Origin: Hevea brasiliensis
Lineage: Eukaryota > Streptophyta > Magnoliopsida > Malpighiales > Euphorbiaceae
Direction of reading: 5' to 3'
Assembly: GCF_030052815.1 (NCBI RefSeq)
Contig: NC_079500.1
Location: forward strand, 6,036,298 to 6,100,297
DNA: 64,000 nucleotides
In this document: piece by piece, positions 1-11,455 of the stretch
Layout: each line of letters opens with the position of its first letter
How positions within the stretch are numbered: the stretch's first letter is position 1
The notes under the pieces: generated by a model
Seen by the model: only the letters and a program-made list of their open reading frames with translations
The model's database searches: none
Told to the model about the DNA's origin: nothing
Program-made: the position numbers and the translations under genes

Positions 1-760
1 TTTTTTTTTTAAAACCCCTAGTTGCTTTAGTAAAAGGAGGGAAAATGCATGTGTTTCAGTTTCCCATCAAGAGAAAATGAGTGTATCCGTGGTAATGATT
101 TTGGTGGAAAGAGAAAAGCATCTTCTTCTTCTTTTTATTTTATTTTATTTTATTTTTTATAAGCTAAGAGATTTTATTAATAAAACTGAAAATAGGAATG
201 GGAAGAGTGGAAAACCCACCATTAGAAGATCCCATATGTTTGGGTTTGAGGAAGTGAGAGGATAGGAAGGGAATGAATAAAAATAAATTAATTTAATTTC
301 TTTTATTTGGTCTTTAAATGAGAAAGAAGAAAAAAAAAAGAAATAAGGTGAAATCACCCCATTTTATTTTTTTTTGAAAATGGGAGGAAATATATACAAT
401 TTCATTTTCATTCCTCAAATAAATCCAAAAAATAAAAGGAGAAATTTAATTTCTTGTTTTTTCCGTTCTTTTCTTTTCGTTTAATAATTTCCTCTAACAT
501 ATATATATATATATTGAGATGTAATCAGCTTCTTGAAGTTCTACACTTCAAATTAGTCTAATTAATAACTATCTTAAATAAATAAATATTATAAAAATAT
601 TTTAATATATTTAATATTTAAGATTTCAATTTAGAAATCTTCTAACTAATAAAGCAGGGGATGGATAGAAATAAAGAAAGGAAGAATTAGAGAACTTTTG
701 AACAAGTCTTGTTGACAGAGAATGATGAAGAGAAATAATGTGCTTGTGTTTTAATTCCCT

Positions 761-804
<44 letters not shown>

Positions 805-1294
805 CCTTTTTGCCATGAATCCTCGATCTGTCATATACATGGGTATGGAATATTAGCTAGGGTTTTTGTCTTTAGTCGATTGATTTAGTTCTGAAGAAGC
901 GAGTTAAAACTCAGAAATCTCAAACGAGTTCAAATAGGCTAAACATCATAGATATATATATTTTTGATAAGCAAGCAAAAACAAACAATACAAGTGCAAC
1001 ACCTAACCTATAAGAGGGAAAGAAGGGGAAAGCCAGGTCAGAGATACATTAAAGAGGCCAACACCTAACATCGTCGATATATTAAACGACAAACAACCAT
1101 GACAATTAGCCATATTTAGCTATATGTATGTACAAGCGCTTACTTTAAACCTGAACTAAACTGAAACCAAAACAAAAACTGAACTAATTAAACCTTTGCA
1201 GTTCAAAAGAGCTAGGCTGCAGAGCCCCCAGTTTTCCACACAAAATATATAGAGCGCACATCTCTAGTTGCAAATATATCATTGGCCTATCTAT
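1..1294. other. AT-rich intergenic sequence
   Basis: No coding frame here looks real. The stretch is AT-rich, with homopolymer runs and short TA tracts. The part from about 960 to 1294 lies just 3' of the minus-strand B3 gene and probably includes its 3' UTR. No poly(A) signal could be chosen with confidence. Confidence 0.6.
764..802. repeat. (GA)n microsatellite
   Basis: An uninterrupted GA dinucleotide tract of about 39 bases. It lies 3' of the first B3 gene, so it is not part of that gene's leader. Confidence 0.95.
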
Positions 1295-1651
1295 CTATCT
1301 ATATATAAACCCTAGGTCTTGACCCATCAATCTTATGATCTTCTGAGCTATGACTCCGTATTGTATCCCATTCTCCTGATCTTGCTTTCGGAAGAAAATT
1401 ACAGTGTCACTGCGCGCAAGGCCTTTCTGCTCAACAAAGGGATGCCACGAAGAACGGAGAAGGACTGGTTTTGGATGCCCAGTGAGACGGGTTGATAGTT
1501 GGAAACGCCATATGTAACCATTAATGTCAACTGCATCAAATTGCATACGATGAGCTCCTTCTGGAACAGAGAAGAAACCCAGGGCATGAGACGGAACTGA
1601 TAGGGCAAACTCGACATCCGTCGAACTTAGTTCTTTTGTGAAAAAACGCAT
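1295..1651 (-). CDS. Small single-domain B3 DNA-binding protein
   Basis: A 118-residue protein that is essentially one B3 domain, the plant-specific DNA-binding fold of the ARF, LAV, RAV and REM families. Visible B3 landmarks are FTKELSSTDV at residues 4-13 (strand 1 region), INGYIWRFQL at 43-52 (the conserved G-x-W-x-F/Y core), SWHPFVEQKGL at 68-78 and DTVIFF at 82-87. No second domain, nuclear localisation cluster or repression motif is visible, so it is shorter than typical B3 transcription factors. A paralog lies at 17501-17896. By alignment to that copy the upstream start codon is missing here through a 3-bp difference, leaving the internal ATG three codons downstream as the first start. 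The role is inferred to be sequence-specific DNA binding in the nucleus; the subfamily was not assigned. It could be a recent truncated duplicate, but the domain is intact and free of stops. Confidence 0.75.
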   Translation of the reverse strand: MRFFTKELSSTDVEFALSVPSHALGFFSVPEGAHRMQFDAVDINGYIWRFQLSTRLTGHPKPVLLRSSWHPFVEQKGLARSDTVIFFRKQDQENGIQYGVIAQKIIRLMGQDLGFIYR

Positions 1652-1805
1652 TTGCTCAATTTGGACAATTAATTAAACAACTTCGAAGAAGATTAAAAAT
1701 CAAGCTACAGCTTGAAAGAAAGAGAGGAGAGGAGGAGGCTAGGAGAAAAAAAAGAGAGAGATGAACATGCAAGAATTGGAGTCCATTTCATGTAATATTT
1801 ATAGC
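1652..1805 (-). promoter_or_regulatory. B3 gene core promoter and CT-rich leader
   Basis: On the minus strand a TATA box, GCTATAAA, lies at 1798-1805, about 147 bp before the ATG. The leader between them is CT-rich. The paralog at 17501-17896 has the same TATA word at nearly the same distance (about 150 bp), and the surrounding sequence, including the block around 1781-1810, is recognisably shared. That conservation between paralogs is the main support. Confidence 0.65.
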
Positions 1806-2167
1806 AACAAAAGGGCCTGAAGCAAAAGGAATAAAGGAACTGTAGCAGTCATATGGATTGTCAAAGGAATTTTTGCGAGAGAGATATGTGCTTAGTTATG
1901 GACTAATTAGCATTATTAGCAAGAGAAAGAGAGAGACAAATGTGTGTGAAATTGGCAGGGTAGAGAAAGGGTTCTCCGTGTTGAATAAAGCAATTAAAGT
2001 GATTGGTATCTAAAGCTTGTATTCTGCTAATTTGCTTTTTTAAAAGAAACAAAGAATATGATGTGTGTGTATGAGGAGGAGAGATATTGCGTGGTAAGTG
2101 GATTGGTACGGTGTTACTGCAAAAGCTGAGTACATTATTAGCAGCGATTATTTGTGTTTCCTGGAAA

Positions 2168-2285
2168 TTACGGGGAACAAATGGGTTATTTTCGATTCAG
2201 ATTCTTCCATTCTGACCTCGGTCCTTGTTGATTGCAATGTTAATGCTTCCCTGGTGCAACTTTGGTTTCAGCTATATGTTATAAC
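2168..2285. repeat. Fragment duplicated at about 10.5-11.1 kb
   Basis: About 120 bp here match 10520-10567 plus 11019-11105 after removal of the MITE at 10568-11018. Shared words include GGGAACAAAT, CAGATTCTTCCATT and CCTTGTTGAT. The tail is present again at 11300-11400 because of a later local duplication. The source and function are unknown; it may be a piece of an older repeat or of a duplicated gene flank. Confidence 0.6.
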
Positions 2286-3700
2286 AAGCTCCTACCCCTT
2301 TCTCTTCTTCTGATTTCAGCATCAAGTGCTAAATTATTTTTAAAATTGCGACGTATCAAGTTTAGATTTTGGTTGAAGTCCAGTGAACTAAAAAAAATGC
2401 CAATAGGTTAACACAGGTAAGTTGATCATTGGTTTAGCAATTTTTTGGCTAATAGGTTGCTTGGTTTTTGGTTTTGTTTTATTGTCCCTTCTCAGTTGAG
2501 GGATCCTTTATGCTTTGAATTGAATGACCAATTCAAAGTCGAAGTCCAGTAAAAAACAAAAGAAACAAAAAAAAAAAAAAAAAAAACTTGATTTCTGTTC
2601 CTTCACTGTGCTTTTTATAAACGCAACGAGGAGATTTTTTTTTATTAGCTCAAAAAATTTTATTAAATTATATTCAGGAAAATTTAGCATTTGTTGTCCA
2701 ATTAAACCCGATTATTATACTTCCTCAGTACACTCAACTTAGGACAACGAATACTAAGTGAAAAAATTTGAAGAAAAACTCGATGCAAAATAAATAAAAC
2801 CAACGTAAGGCGGTCATGCAGTTAAAAGTAAATAAGCAACTCTCAAATGTAAAGAGTTGATTTGATTACAGCAAAGAGATGTTGTATATGAATCATAACC
2901 GATTGTGCAACATAATGCCAATAATAAGTATTTATATATGCAGAATTTGATTTGCTTCTCATCTCAACTTTCTCAATTATCATGGAGTATCATGTTTCAT
3001 CAAATAATTTTAATATAAAACATTAATACATTTAAAATTAACCGTAATGCATAATTTAGATAATACAATTTTTAAAATCACTTTAAAAGACAAGTTTAAT
3101 CTTATTATATACATAAATTAATCTGAACTCCTACACAGTGTAACTCCGCATATATTAATAGTCTATCTTTATTATATAAGACATGCTAATAGAATTATAT
3201 TGGCAACGGATAGATTATTTACGAAAATTACTCAATTTGGATCTAAATTTGATTGATATTCATACCACCCGAATTTATTTCAAATCTAATTAAAATTTAG
3301 ATTAACTATCCAAATCCAATTTAAACCTGATTCTTGTTACCAAATAATTCCTAAACCCATTTAATTTTATAAATTTTAATTAATAGTCTACATAAAAATA
3401 TTTTAATTATATATATATAAACAAGCAAAATCTATACCTAACACAGGTATTATTCCTTAAACCTATATTCGTTTTAAATCTGATTATATATTACTCAAAT
3501 TCATCATCAGGTACTCGCAAATACCTAACCTATTGTCATCGCTACATACCCATTATATGCGTCACTCATGATCCTCGTACAATTAAATCAAAGGTATAAT
3601 GCTACACACAAAAATTTTGACAAAAAATTGTACTATACAAATGTATGATAACAAATAATTTCATTCCTATTCCTATTTTAATAGCTTTGATTTTTTTTAA

Positions 3701-3738
<38 letters not shown>

Positions 3739-4539
3739 ATGGATTATGTTTTAATTATGTACATAAACATTTGCCTCAAACAAATATATATATATAGGCC
3801 TATATTATTTTTTTTATTAGAATATTTTTCTTCTTTTTTTTCCCCTATCCCTCGTCACATGTAGTAAAACTTTAATTGTATTTGGTAAATCTTTATTCTG
3901 CCAATGGCCCAACATTAATCATGTCATAATGAAACTATGAAAGGAATTCTCTATTTATGCCTCTATCTCATAAAGAAAAAGTTACCCAAATATCTCTTTC
4001 CCCCTTTCTCTAAAAGTAAAATTTTACACTCTTGTCCTACAAGGGGCCAACTTGATCAAATCCCAATGCAAAGCCACACATTCTCTTCCCCTCCTCAAAA
4101 TGGAATGTCATTTTACAAATGGACCCACATAGTTTTCATTTTTTTTTCCTTAGGTCTATAAGTGCATTATACCATATTAGTACAATTTACATTTAATTAA
4201 CTATGATTATTTAGGTCTAAATATAAACCATAATTTTATGACCTAATTTTCCTCACCTAGTAGGCTAGGAAATGATGGGTTACTCAATTCATCAAAACCT
4301 TATATTCCTTAATTATATAAAATAATGTGACAAAATATAACTCCAAAATTTAAAAAAAAAAAAAGGGCAAGATAGAGATAGGAAAAAATATAATTTGTTG
4401 AAAACAATGTCTAATTTTGCAGATTTTATAAAATTTATCCAAATTACTATTCAATTTAGCAATCACATTATTATTCATTAGAAGTGATAATGTATATATT
4501 CGTAGTAATGATAACATATGATCATCAAGTTATCTATTA

Positions 4540-4582
4540 GTTTATACATACCTACATACATACATACATATATATACATACA

Positions 4583-4640
<58 letters not shown>
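4540..4640. repeat. (TACA)n/(TA)n compound microsatellite
   Basis: A run of TACA tetranucleotides with a short TATATA break, followed directly by a long TA run. The short apparent reading frame across it, full of Tyr-Ile and Tyr-Val repeats, is a by-product of the microsatellite. Confidence 0.95.
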
Positions 4641-4641
<1 letters not shown>

Positions 4642-5559
4642 CAATTTTTTTAAATGCCATTGTGTCTAAATTTAGTCAATAGAAAAAGGAAAAGTTGGTA
4701 GAAATTAATATATATGCATTTGTTTCTTTGTTCACTTTGTCCCCATTATTACTATCATGCATCTCCCTAATTAAACCCCTTTAAAGATTTCTTTAAAAAA
4801 AAAAAAACAACTTTAACGATATGAACAAAACGAAGAATGAGATCGAGCACTAAAAAAGAACAAAAGAAGAGAGTTACATGATCTTTAGTCCTTTAAATTA
4901 TTATGAGTAGCTAAAATCTAGTTTTGAAAGTCTTCTTTTTATCTTGTGTATTAAGCTTAGAAGCCTTTGCCTCTTGTTATAGGCATCCGACAATTTTGCT
5001 TTTAAGCTTTGACTAATTATTCCTTTAATAATAAAGAAGAAAATCATAGGATTGTGTCCTATTTTCTAAAATACCCTAAGTTAATTAGTCCTTTCTTAGC
5101 TATAGATTTTTCATTTTTCCTAGTTGGTAGTTATAATTTGGTGAAAATTAACTTTTTTTAATAGCGGAATTGGAGAAATGATGATTCCAATATGAATTTA
5201 TCAGGTGAATGATATACTTTTAGTCAGATTAAGTCAAATTAGACCAGTGAAAATTAAACATATAAATCCTAATTAAGTTGTACTGTATTGTGTTTTTTTA
5301 ACAAGGTGTAAGGCACTTAACACATCCGGGGTAACCTAATCTCATGATATGGCATACTCCCCTTCAAATATTAGATCAAATATGGAGTTTAAGGTGAAAT
5401 GGAGATGAAATGAAAGCCCTAATCAGCAATTAATGGATCCCACTGGATGATACTGTGGAGCCCCCTAGTTGAGTTGATGAGTATAATCAAATAAAACAAA
5501 ATTCCATTACATCATGATGTTGGGATAATACATGGCAAAAACATATATTAATATATATA

Positions 5560-5760
5560 GACACCTATGTGCGTACCTATGATATTACGGATAAATTGGG
5601 ATCTAACTAAAGGGATTGGGATGATTTTGAAGCCATGGATTGCGGAGATTATTCCAAGCTTTGCCCGATTAAAAAGCTCAATTATTTGCATCGTCAGCAT
5701 ATGGAAGCAAAAGCTGCCATGCTCTGCACAAAAGGCACACTTTGTTGAAAGTTTTGGATA
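5560..5760. other. Unassigned higher-GC island
   Basis: About 200 bp stand out from the AT-rich surroundings by composition. Open frames cross it on the plus strand (about 64 codons), but no family motif is recognised and no convincing splice structure was found. It could be a decayed exon fragment. Kept at low confidence because only composition supports it. Confidence 0.25.
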
Positions 5761-6984
5761 ATTGAAATGTTAATTGTACAATAAGTATATAAGTTAAATT
5801 AGTGTTTTAATTACACTAATATACAATCTCCTAATTAAATTACTGAATTAATCACTCAGGATACAAGACAGAAACGTTGCATTGATATGCATGGTCTCAT
5901 TTTTATCACTAAGTTTGAACCTATAGAATCCCTACATGCACACAAAAGAGAGAGGTGATAGGAATCGATGGTTTTTAAGTTGCTCCAAGGATGATAAATG
6001 AGTAGGATATTTTTGGATATTCGACTCAATTGAATTTTAATAGAATGAATTTGAATAATATATAATTAAGTTTGGAATAAATTTGAGTTTAAGAAATAAT
6101 ACTTGTACTGGATTAGGTTTTTGCATGTTTTGGGCATCTGTTATTAATTTTGTTTATATAAATAATTAATTAAATATAAAATATAATATTTTTTATAATC
6201 ATAAATATAATTTCAATATTTTATAGAATTATTAAAATTTTGAAATATAAATTATTAATAAAAAAATATTTTTTGGCTAGATTATTAATTAAAATTATAA
6301 AATTATATGGATTCAAATATTATTTGAGTAATAATAATTGGATTTGGGATAAATTTAAATAGTTAAGATTAAATTTTAATCAAATTTGATATGAGTTTAA
6401 ATATCGAGAATATTAATCAGATTTAAATTTAGTTATAGTTATTATTATGATACCCCATCCGTTATCCTCCCTAAGTTGATTCCTATGCCAAAAAGATATT
6501 TTAATTATGAAAATATAATTTTTTTTGTTAAAATTCTAAATATTTAAAAATTAAAATAATAAAATTTTAAATTAATAAATTTATTTTAAATTGTGAGATT
6601 TTTCAATTTTATTGCATTAAAATTTATTACTATTATTTTATCGACATAATTTAATTAAAAATATGCACTAGCCTTTATATTACCGAAATTCATAAGTAAT
6701 TAAGAACTTGGAAAATAAGCACAGTACTCTTGTTTTTGCCGACATAATTTAAATGGCCAACAACTGCTATGTGCAAAAGCAAAGCAAAAGGTAAATTTAC
6801 ACTTTCGATCCCTCTTTCAATTTAAATTTCATCTAGCAGTCTGACGACGTACTGATATCAGCTTTCAAGCTATAGAGTTTATTAGAGACTCCATTTGCAG
6901 AGAAAAGCCAACTGCCCTTTTGCCTTTCTCTCTCTCTTTTCCACAAAATAATTAATCTTTATATAATTTTTATGCCGCGATCGA

Positions 6985-7200
6985 TGTCTGGCTTTCACTG
7001 CCAATGATGGGGAGTTTCTGTAGGAGGGCACAGGGATTTCATTGTCATCCCCAGTGCTATGGTAATAATAAGGACAGAAATGGTAGCTATTGGACTTGGA
7101 GTTATATAAAATACTTAATGGAAGACTCATCGACCTTAGAGTCCACCCACCCACAAGCTTCAAGAGGCGAAGAGCATACAGCGAGTTCAAGCCATGGCTT
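6985..7200. other. Unassigned higher-GC island with a minus-strand frame
   Basis: This stretch is richer in GC than its flanks. A minus-strand open frame of about 102 codons (6882-7190) crosses it. The translation has no recognisable domain, signal peptide or membrane segment. It may be a gene relic or chance. Confidence 0.25.
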
Positions 7201-8224
7201 TCTTTTTTAAAATTTTATATATTTTCAGAATGAAATATTTATGTCTAATAAAATTGGATTGACGAACTTCATTAAAAAAAAAAAAAAAAAGGATTGACAG
7301 CAACCCATGCCGGCCAACCAAGGCTCAGAAGAGATATACCTCAATAAAGTGAAGCTAGGGTTTTCTTTTATTATTTTTAAAACATAAGAAAACTAGGGTT
7401 CATGCGTTTCATTGTTTATGGCCCACATTCAAGCTTCTTAAGAAAGTAACTCTGGACATCGAATTTTGTGCACAAGATGTTTAGCAATAGCCAACCTTTT
7501 GACCATGGTGACCATGGTGCACAAGATGCAATCGTATCTTTTAAATTTCATCCTAATTCAATGGGTAAAGACAAATTTCAGACTCTTTTGATGAACTCCT
7601 TTTTATTTTTACCCAGAAGGGTTTTTAAAAACCCAAGTAAACAATTCTGCTAATATCATGAAGAAGGAAGCATGCCACCACGTAACTGAGTTAGTATATA
7701 TCAATTAATTTTCCTCACCCTAGCTCTGCACGATTGCCTTCACTGGAAACTAAACTGCTAATTGAAATGCAGAGATTGATTTAGGATATTAGGTTTCTTA
7801 GATATAATTATTTGAATTTTTTGATATTATGTTGAAGGTTTATGATTTTCACTTACAAAAAATAGGGTATCAGATACGAATTTAGGGATGAATTAAAATT
7901 TTGCTGAAAAATATTATAGTAAAATATTCTCGTAGCAGCCTTAAGCTTGTAAGAGAAATAATTATTGAAATATCTATACCGTTGAAAAAAAAAATCATCT
8001 TTACGTACTAAAAAATATTAATTCAATACAAAATGTCAAAAATTCAGCCTTTTATTTTAAAAAATGGTAAATAAACTTAAAATAATAAAAAAAATTAATG
8101 ATTCAGCCTAAAAATTACAGTTTTATTTATTTTATCATTTTATATTAGTTTGATTTAGAAAATTTTAAATTTAAATAAATTATATTTAAAATTTATAAAT
8201 ATATGTAAATTCATGGGCCGTTGA

Positions 8225-8523
8225 TCTGGTTTATTCATTTGTCAATTTCAGGCCCAAAATCCATGAAACCACCAAGAAGATTAGTTGGGCCTATTAGGTA
8301 AAAAGGGCCCATCCTCCACAGAGAGAGATATATATATATATATTATTTTTCTCGTTGCTCTCTCTCTCTCTCTTTCTGATTGAAGGCAAAAGGCAAATCG
8401 CAGTTGGGCGAGAATTCCATAAATGCGCCAAAAACTCGAAGAGAGACCTCTGATTGACCTAAGTATCCGGACCCTCGAATCCTGTTGTCGCTCGCGGTGG
8501 CCATGTCCTCCTCCTCCACCTAG
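8225..8523 (+). promoter_or_regulatory. Orphan promoter-like segment with aborted first exon
   Basis: Several GGCCCA/TGGGCC words lie in under 100 bp (near 8250, 8287 and 8307). Site II TGGGCY motifs bound by TCP factors are typical of promoters of ribosomal-protein and mitochondrial-protein genes. A TATA run near 8330-8341 and a CT-rich tract at 8357-8373 follow, then a higher-GC leader and an ATG at 8503 reading Met-Ser-Ser-Ser-Ser-Thr before a stop at 8521-8523. Just beyond, the sequence turns into AT-rich repeat-like DNA. It looks like the 5' end of a housekeeping gene cut off right after its start codon. The parent gene cannot be named. Confidence 0.45.
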
Positions 8524-8900
8524 GTCCGATCTTCATTCGACACTTCTTTAGAAAATAAACAAAACTTTTGTTCAATTTTAGATTTATTTAATAAATGAGC
8601 CGATGTTAAGTTACAGTTAATTCATTAAAACTTCTGAGTCAACTCACGAACCACCGGCTTGTGAGCAAAACTCATTAATAGGCTCATCAATAATTTATTT
8701 ATAAAAATATTTATATTATTAATTATTATATTTCATTAAATTATAAATATTTATTATTTTATTTATAAATATTTTAAAAATAATATATTTTAAAAACTAT
8801 GATATATAATCAATATATAATATATAATGTAATTTTGATAACCTAAGTGTGAACCTTTAAAACTCGGTTTAACTTTGTTTGTTTACACTCCTATGTGGGT
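8524..8900. mobile_element. Degenerate MITE-like sequence
   Basis: The segment contains AATGAGCCGATG and ACCACCGGCTTGTGAGC, then a long AT-rich body, then AACTCGGTTTAAC and TTTACACTCCTA. This resembles a common plant non-autonomous DNA transposon style with GAGCC/GGCTC words and an ACNCCTA end. The terminal repeats are too eroded to fix the ends, and no target duplication was found. Confidence 0.35.
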
Positions 8901-9123
8901 GCTGAGGGACAGGTTATTATAATTAAGAATTTATTAAAAAAAAATTACATTCTTTATTTGAAATTTTACTTGTAGCAATTTCATACAAAGTATAAATAAA
9001 ATTAAAAAAATATAAAAAATTTATTTATTGGTGTATATATATAATTTAATATGAAAGCTTTTTATTTAAATATAAGATCAAGATGATAATTTATTATTGG
9101 ATTTTAATTATAAGATAAATATT

Positions 9124-9134
9124 ATTATTATTAA

Positions 9135-9182
<48 letters not shown>
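9124..9182. repeat. (TTA)n microsatellite
   Basis: An almost perfect ATT/TTA trinucleotide tract of about 59 bases in AT-rich DNA. Confidence 0.95.
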
Positions 9183-9184
<2 letters not shown>

Positions 9185-9311
9185 GATGATGAAGAATTTT
9201 TTCCCATATATATAGGATAATTTTTCTTTGAAAATCAAAATTAAAACTTAACTAACTAAAAATAGACAAGTTTAGAAGGGCCAAAATAAATAAATTTATC
9301 AAATACCAATA

Positions 9312-9413
9312 CATGCACATGGGTTGACTGACGCTACCAAATGAGACAGATATGTATGTTTGATATCGACAGGCTAGGGGAGAGGGGCATGTGTGCTTCA
9401 CTAACACTGCCAA

Positions 9414-9463
<50 letters not shown>

Positions 9464-9665
9464 GGGTTGACTGACGCTGCCAAATGAGACAGATGCATGT
9501 GTGATCTAGACAGGGGAGAGGGGCATGTGTGCTTCACTAGCACTACCAAGGATATATATATATGCATATGGGTTGACTGACGCTACCAAATGAGACAGAG
9601 AGATGTATGTGTGATATGGACAGGGGAAAGGGGCATGCGTGCTTCACTAACACTACCAAGGACAT
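9312..9665. repeat. Three-copy minisatellite with (TA)n spacers
   Basis: Three copies of a roughly 90-105 bp unit lie at about 9312-9416, 9459-9551 and 9565-9661. Each begins near GGGTTGACTGACGCT, continues through CCAAATGAGACAGA and GGGGCATGTGTGCTTCACTA, and ends in ACCAAGGA or GCCAAGGA. Copies are separated by TA runs of different length, the first about 40 bp. The unit is clearly richer in GC than its surroundings. The apparent minus-strand peptides across it are repeat translations. Confidence 0.85.
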
Positions 9666-10559
9666 ATATATAAACTTAATCTGTTGCCATTTCTATAATT
9701 AAATTTTTTTTTTACTATTATTAAAATTATTATGAGAATATATATATTTTTACGGATATGATAAATCCTAATAGGATAGATATGAATAATATATAATTAA
9801 ATTTGAAATTTTGTACTTGTAACTCTATCCCATACCATCCCTCTTTATTTGGAGTGTTCGAAATTGCCGATTTAAGTTGATAATAAATCTGGTTTTTTGT
9901 TTTTTTTATTGGAAGATATATGTAGATTTCATTCATAAGCAAACCAATTACGAGGAGGTCTAATTAAGCTCTGGTCAAAGCAATACCAAATAGGCCTTAA
10001 TAGAATTTTAAACCCAAACCCAACATAAGAAAAGAAAAAGCAACACTGTGCTTCCGATGCAAGCTCAGAGAAATTATATAATGAAGCAATGATTTTATGT
10101 AAGATATTCATATAAAATAACAATCCAATTGTGAGTAGATATGTATATATGTGGGTCTTAATGAGTGAATATATATATATATATATATGGTGAGTCCCAA
10201 AAATCTATAACCAACTTATAGTTTTTTTTTAAATAATAATTATATATTTGCTTATATGTTTAATTATCATTCATTTGTTATTTCATATCAGATGCTAACA
10301 TGAAATATAATTTCTCAGAGGCAAATAGCTACCATGGAAAGAGTTATTTTCTCAACAATCAAGGAACTTCTTGTAAGGAAAAAAATGAACCATGAAATTA
10401 TTGATTATAGTCGATTTCATAGATATTATATTATAATTAATAATTATAATAAAATTATTGTATGTACATTGATAATAGATGTGAGAATTTTTATTATTTG
10501 TGTTCCTTGTGAAATTAATTGCAGGGAACAAATCCGTTATTTTCTTTTCAGATTCTTCC
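9666..10559. other. AT-rich intergenic sequence
   Basis: No gene is recognised. There is a (TA)n run near 10170-10188. The right end (10520-10559) is the left half of the fragment duplicated from 2168-2285. Confidence 0.5.
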
Positions 10560-10567
10560 ATTTTGAT

Positions 10568-11018
10568 TAGGCCTGAGCAGTTTTTGGTGTGAATCAAAAA
10601 ACTAAACCGAATCGTGTCATTTCGGTTCCATCGGTTCAGTTTTTTAGTTCTATCAGTGCGGTTCGATTTGAAACTTTTAGTATATTCAGTTTTTAGTTTT
10701 GTTCGATTTTTTATTGGTTAAAACCGATAAAATAGATTAAACCGAATAGTAAAGTGGCCCAAGTAATTTTTCAGCCTAAGATGCATAAGTCTTAAGGCCC
10801 TTATCCAGTCCAATTATCCATTCAAGCCCAACCCATTGAAAAGAAATTAACCTAAAATATTTTCGGTTTAATGCAACGGAACCCAACCGAACCGTTATTT
10901 TTCAGTTTGATTATTTTTAAATATTAAGTTTGGTTCGGTTTACTTTTTTAAGTGATTCAATTTTTTGATTTTTAGAGTTTGGTTCGGTTTGAAATCAAAC
11001 CGACCGAATGCACCCCTA
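10568..11018. mobile_element. hAT-type MITE, perfect 8-bp TSD
   Basis: The element starts TAGGCCTGAGCA and ends TGCACCCCTA, imperfect terminal inverted repeats of the plant hAT TAGGGGTG...CA style. It is flanked by an exact 8-bp duplication, ATTTTGAT, at 10560-10567 and 11019-11026; hAT transposases make 8-bp duplications. The body is full of CGGTTC/GGTTTG words (GGTTCGGTTT and its complement), typical of such MITEs, and has no coding capacity. The empty-site sequence is seen in the related copy at 2168-2285, which lacks the insert. Confidence 0.85.
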
Positions 11019-11455
11019 ATTTTGATCTAGTCCCCTTGTTGATATTGCAATGGTTCAGTGTTTCGAGGAAAATTGCAGCTTTGGTCTCAGTTATTAGACA
11101 CTAATAAATAAACTTTTAAAATAAATAATGTGACGCCCCTTACCCATCTACTGTATAGCCGAGTAAGAAGTTTAAATAATCAAACTGAACCAAACTGAAA
11201 AATAATGGTTCAGTTGGTTCGGTTTACTTTTTTAAGTGATTCAGTTTTTTGATTTTTAAAGTTCGGTTCGGTTCGGAATCGAACCGACCGAATGGACCCC
11301 TAATTTTGATCTAGTCCCCTTGTTGATATTGCAATGGTTCAGTGTTCCGAGGAAAATTACAGCTTTGGTCTCAGTTATTAGACACTAATAAATAAACTTT
11401 TAAAATAAATAATGTGACGCCCCTTTCCCGTCTACTGTATAGCCGAGTAAGAAGT
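10932..11455. repeat. Direct duplication of MITE end, flank and LTR edge
   Basis: Two 240-bp copies lie at 10932-11171 and 11216-11455. Each contains the end of the MITE, the flank, and the first 43 bases of the solo LTR (TGTGACGCCCC...). Between them is a 44-bp filler (11172-11215) that resembles an inverted copy of the sequence around 10877-10925. The duplication therefore happened after both the MITE and the LTR element had inserted. The copies differ by several substitutions. Confidence 0.8.

Larger units (their letters stand above)
1806..8224. other. Long AT-rich intergenic region
   Basis: Very AT-rich, with no recognisable gene. It contains an A-run near 2567-2587, (TA)n at 3706-3735, a TACA/TA microsatellite at 4540-4640, A-runs near 4790 and 7275 that resemble retroposed tails, and two small higher-GC islands listed separately. 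Short frames here have no family signature. Confidence 0.6.

Noticed and set aside
3598..3660. Possible MITE edge near GCTACACACAAAAATTTTGA
   Set aside because: No matching second end or target duplication could be found.
4478..4660. Minus-strand frame rich in Tyr, Ile and Met repeats
   Set aside because: Pure translation of the TACA/TA microsatellite.
9252..9567. Overlapping minus-strand frames of about 70 codons with shared words
   Set aside because: They are translations of the minisatellite and TA tracts, not genes.
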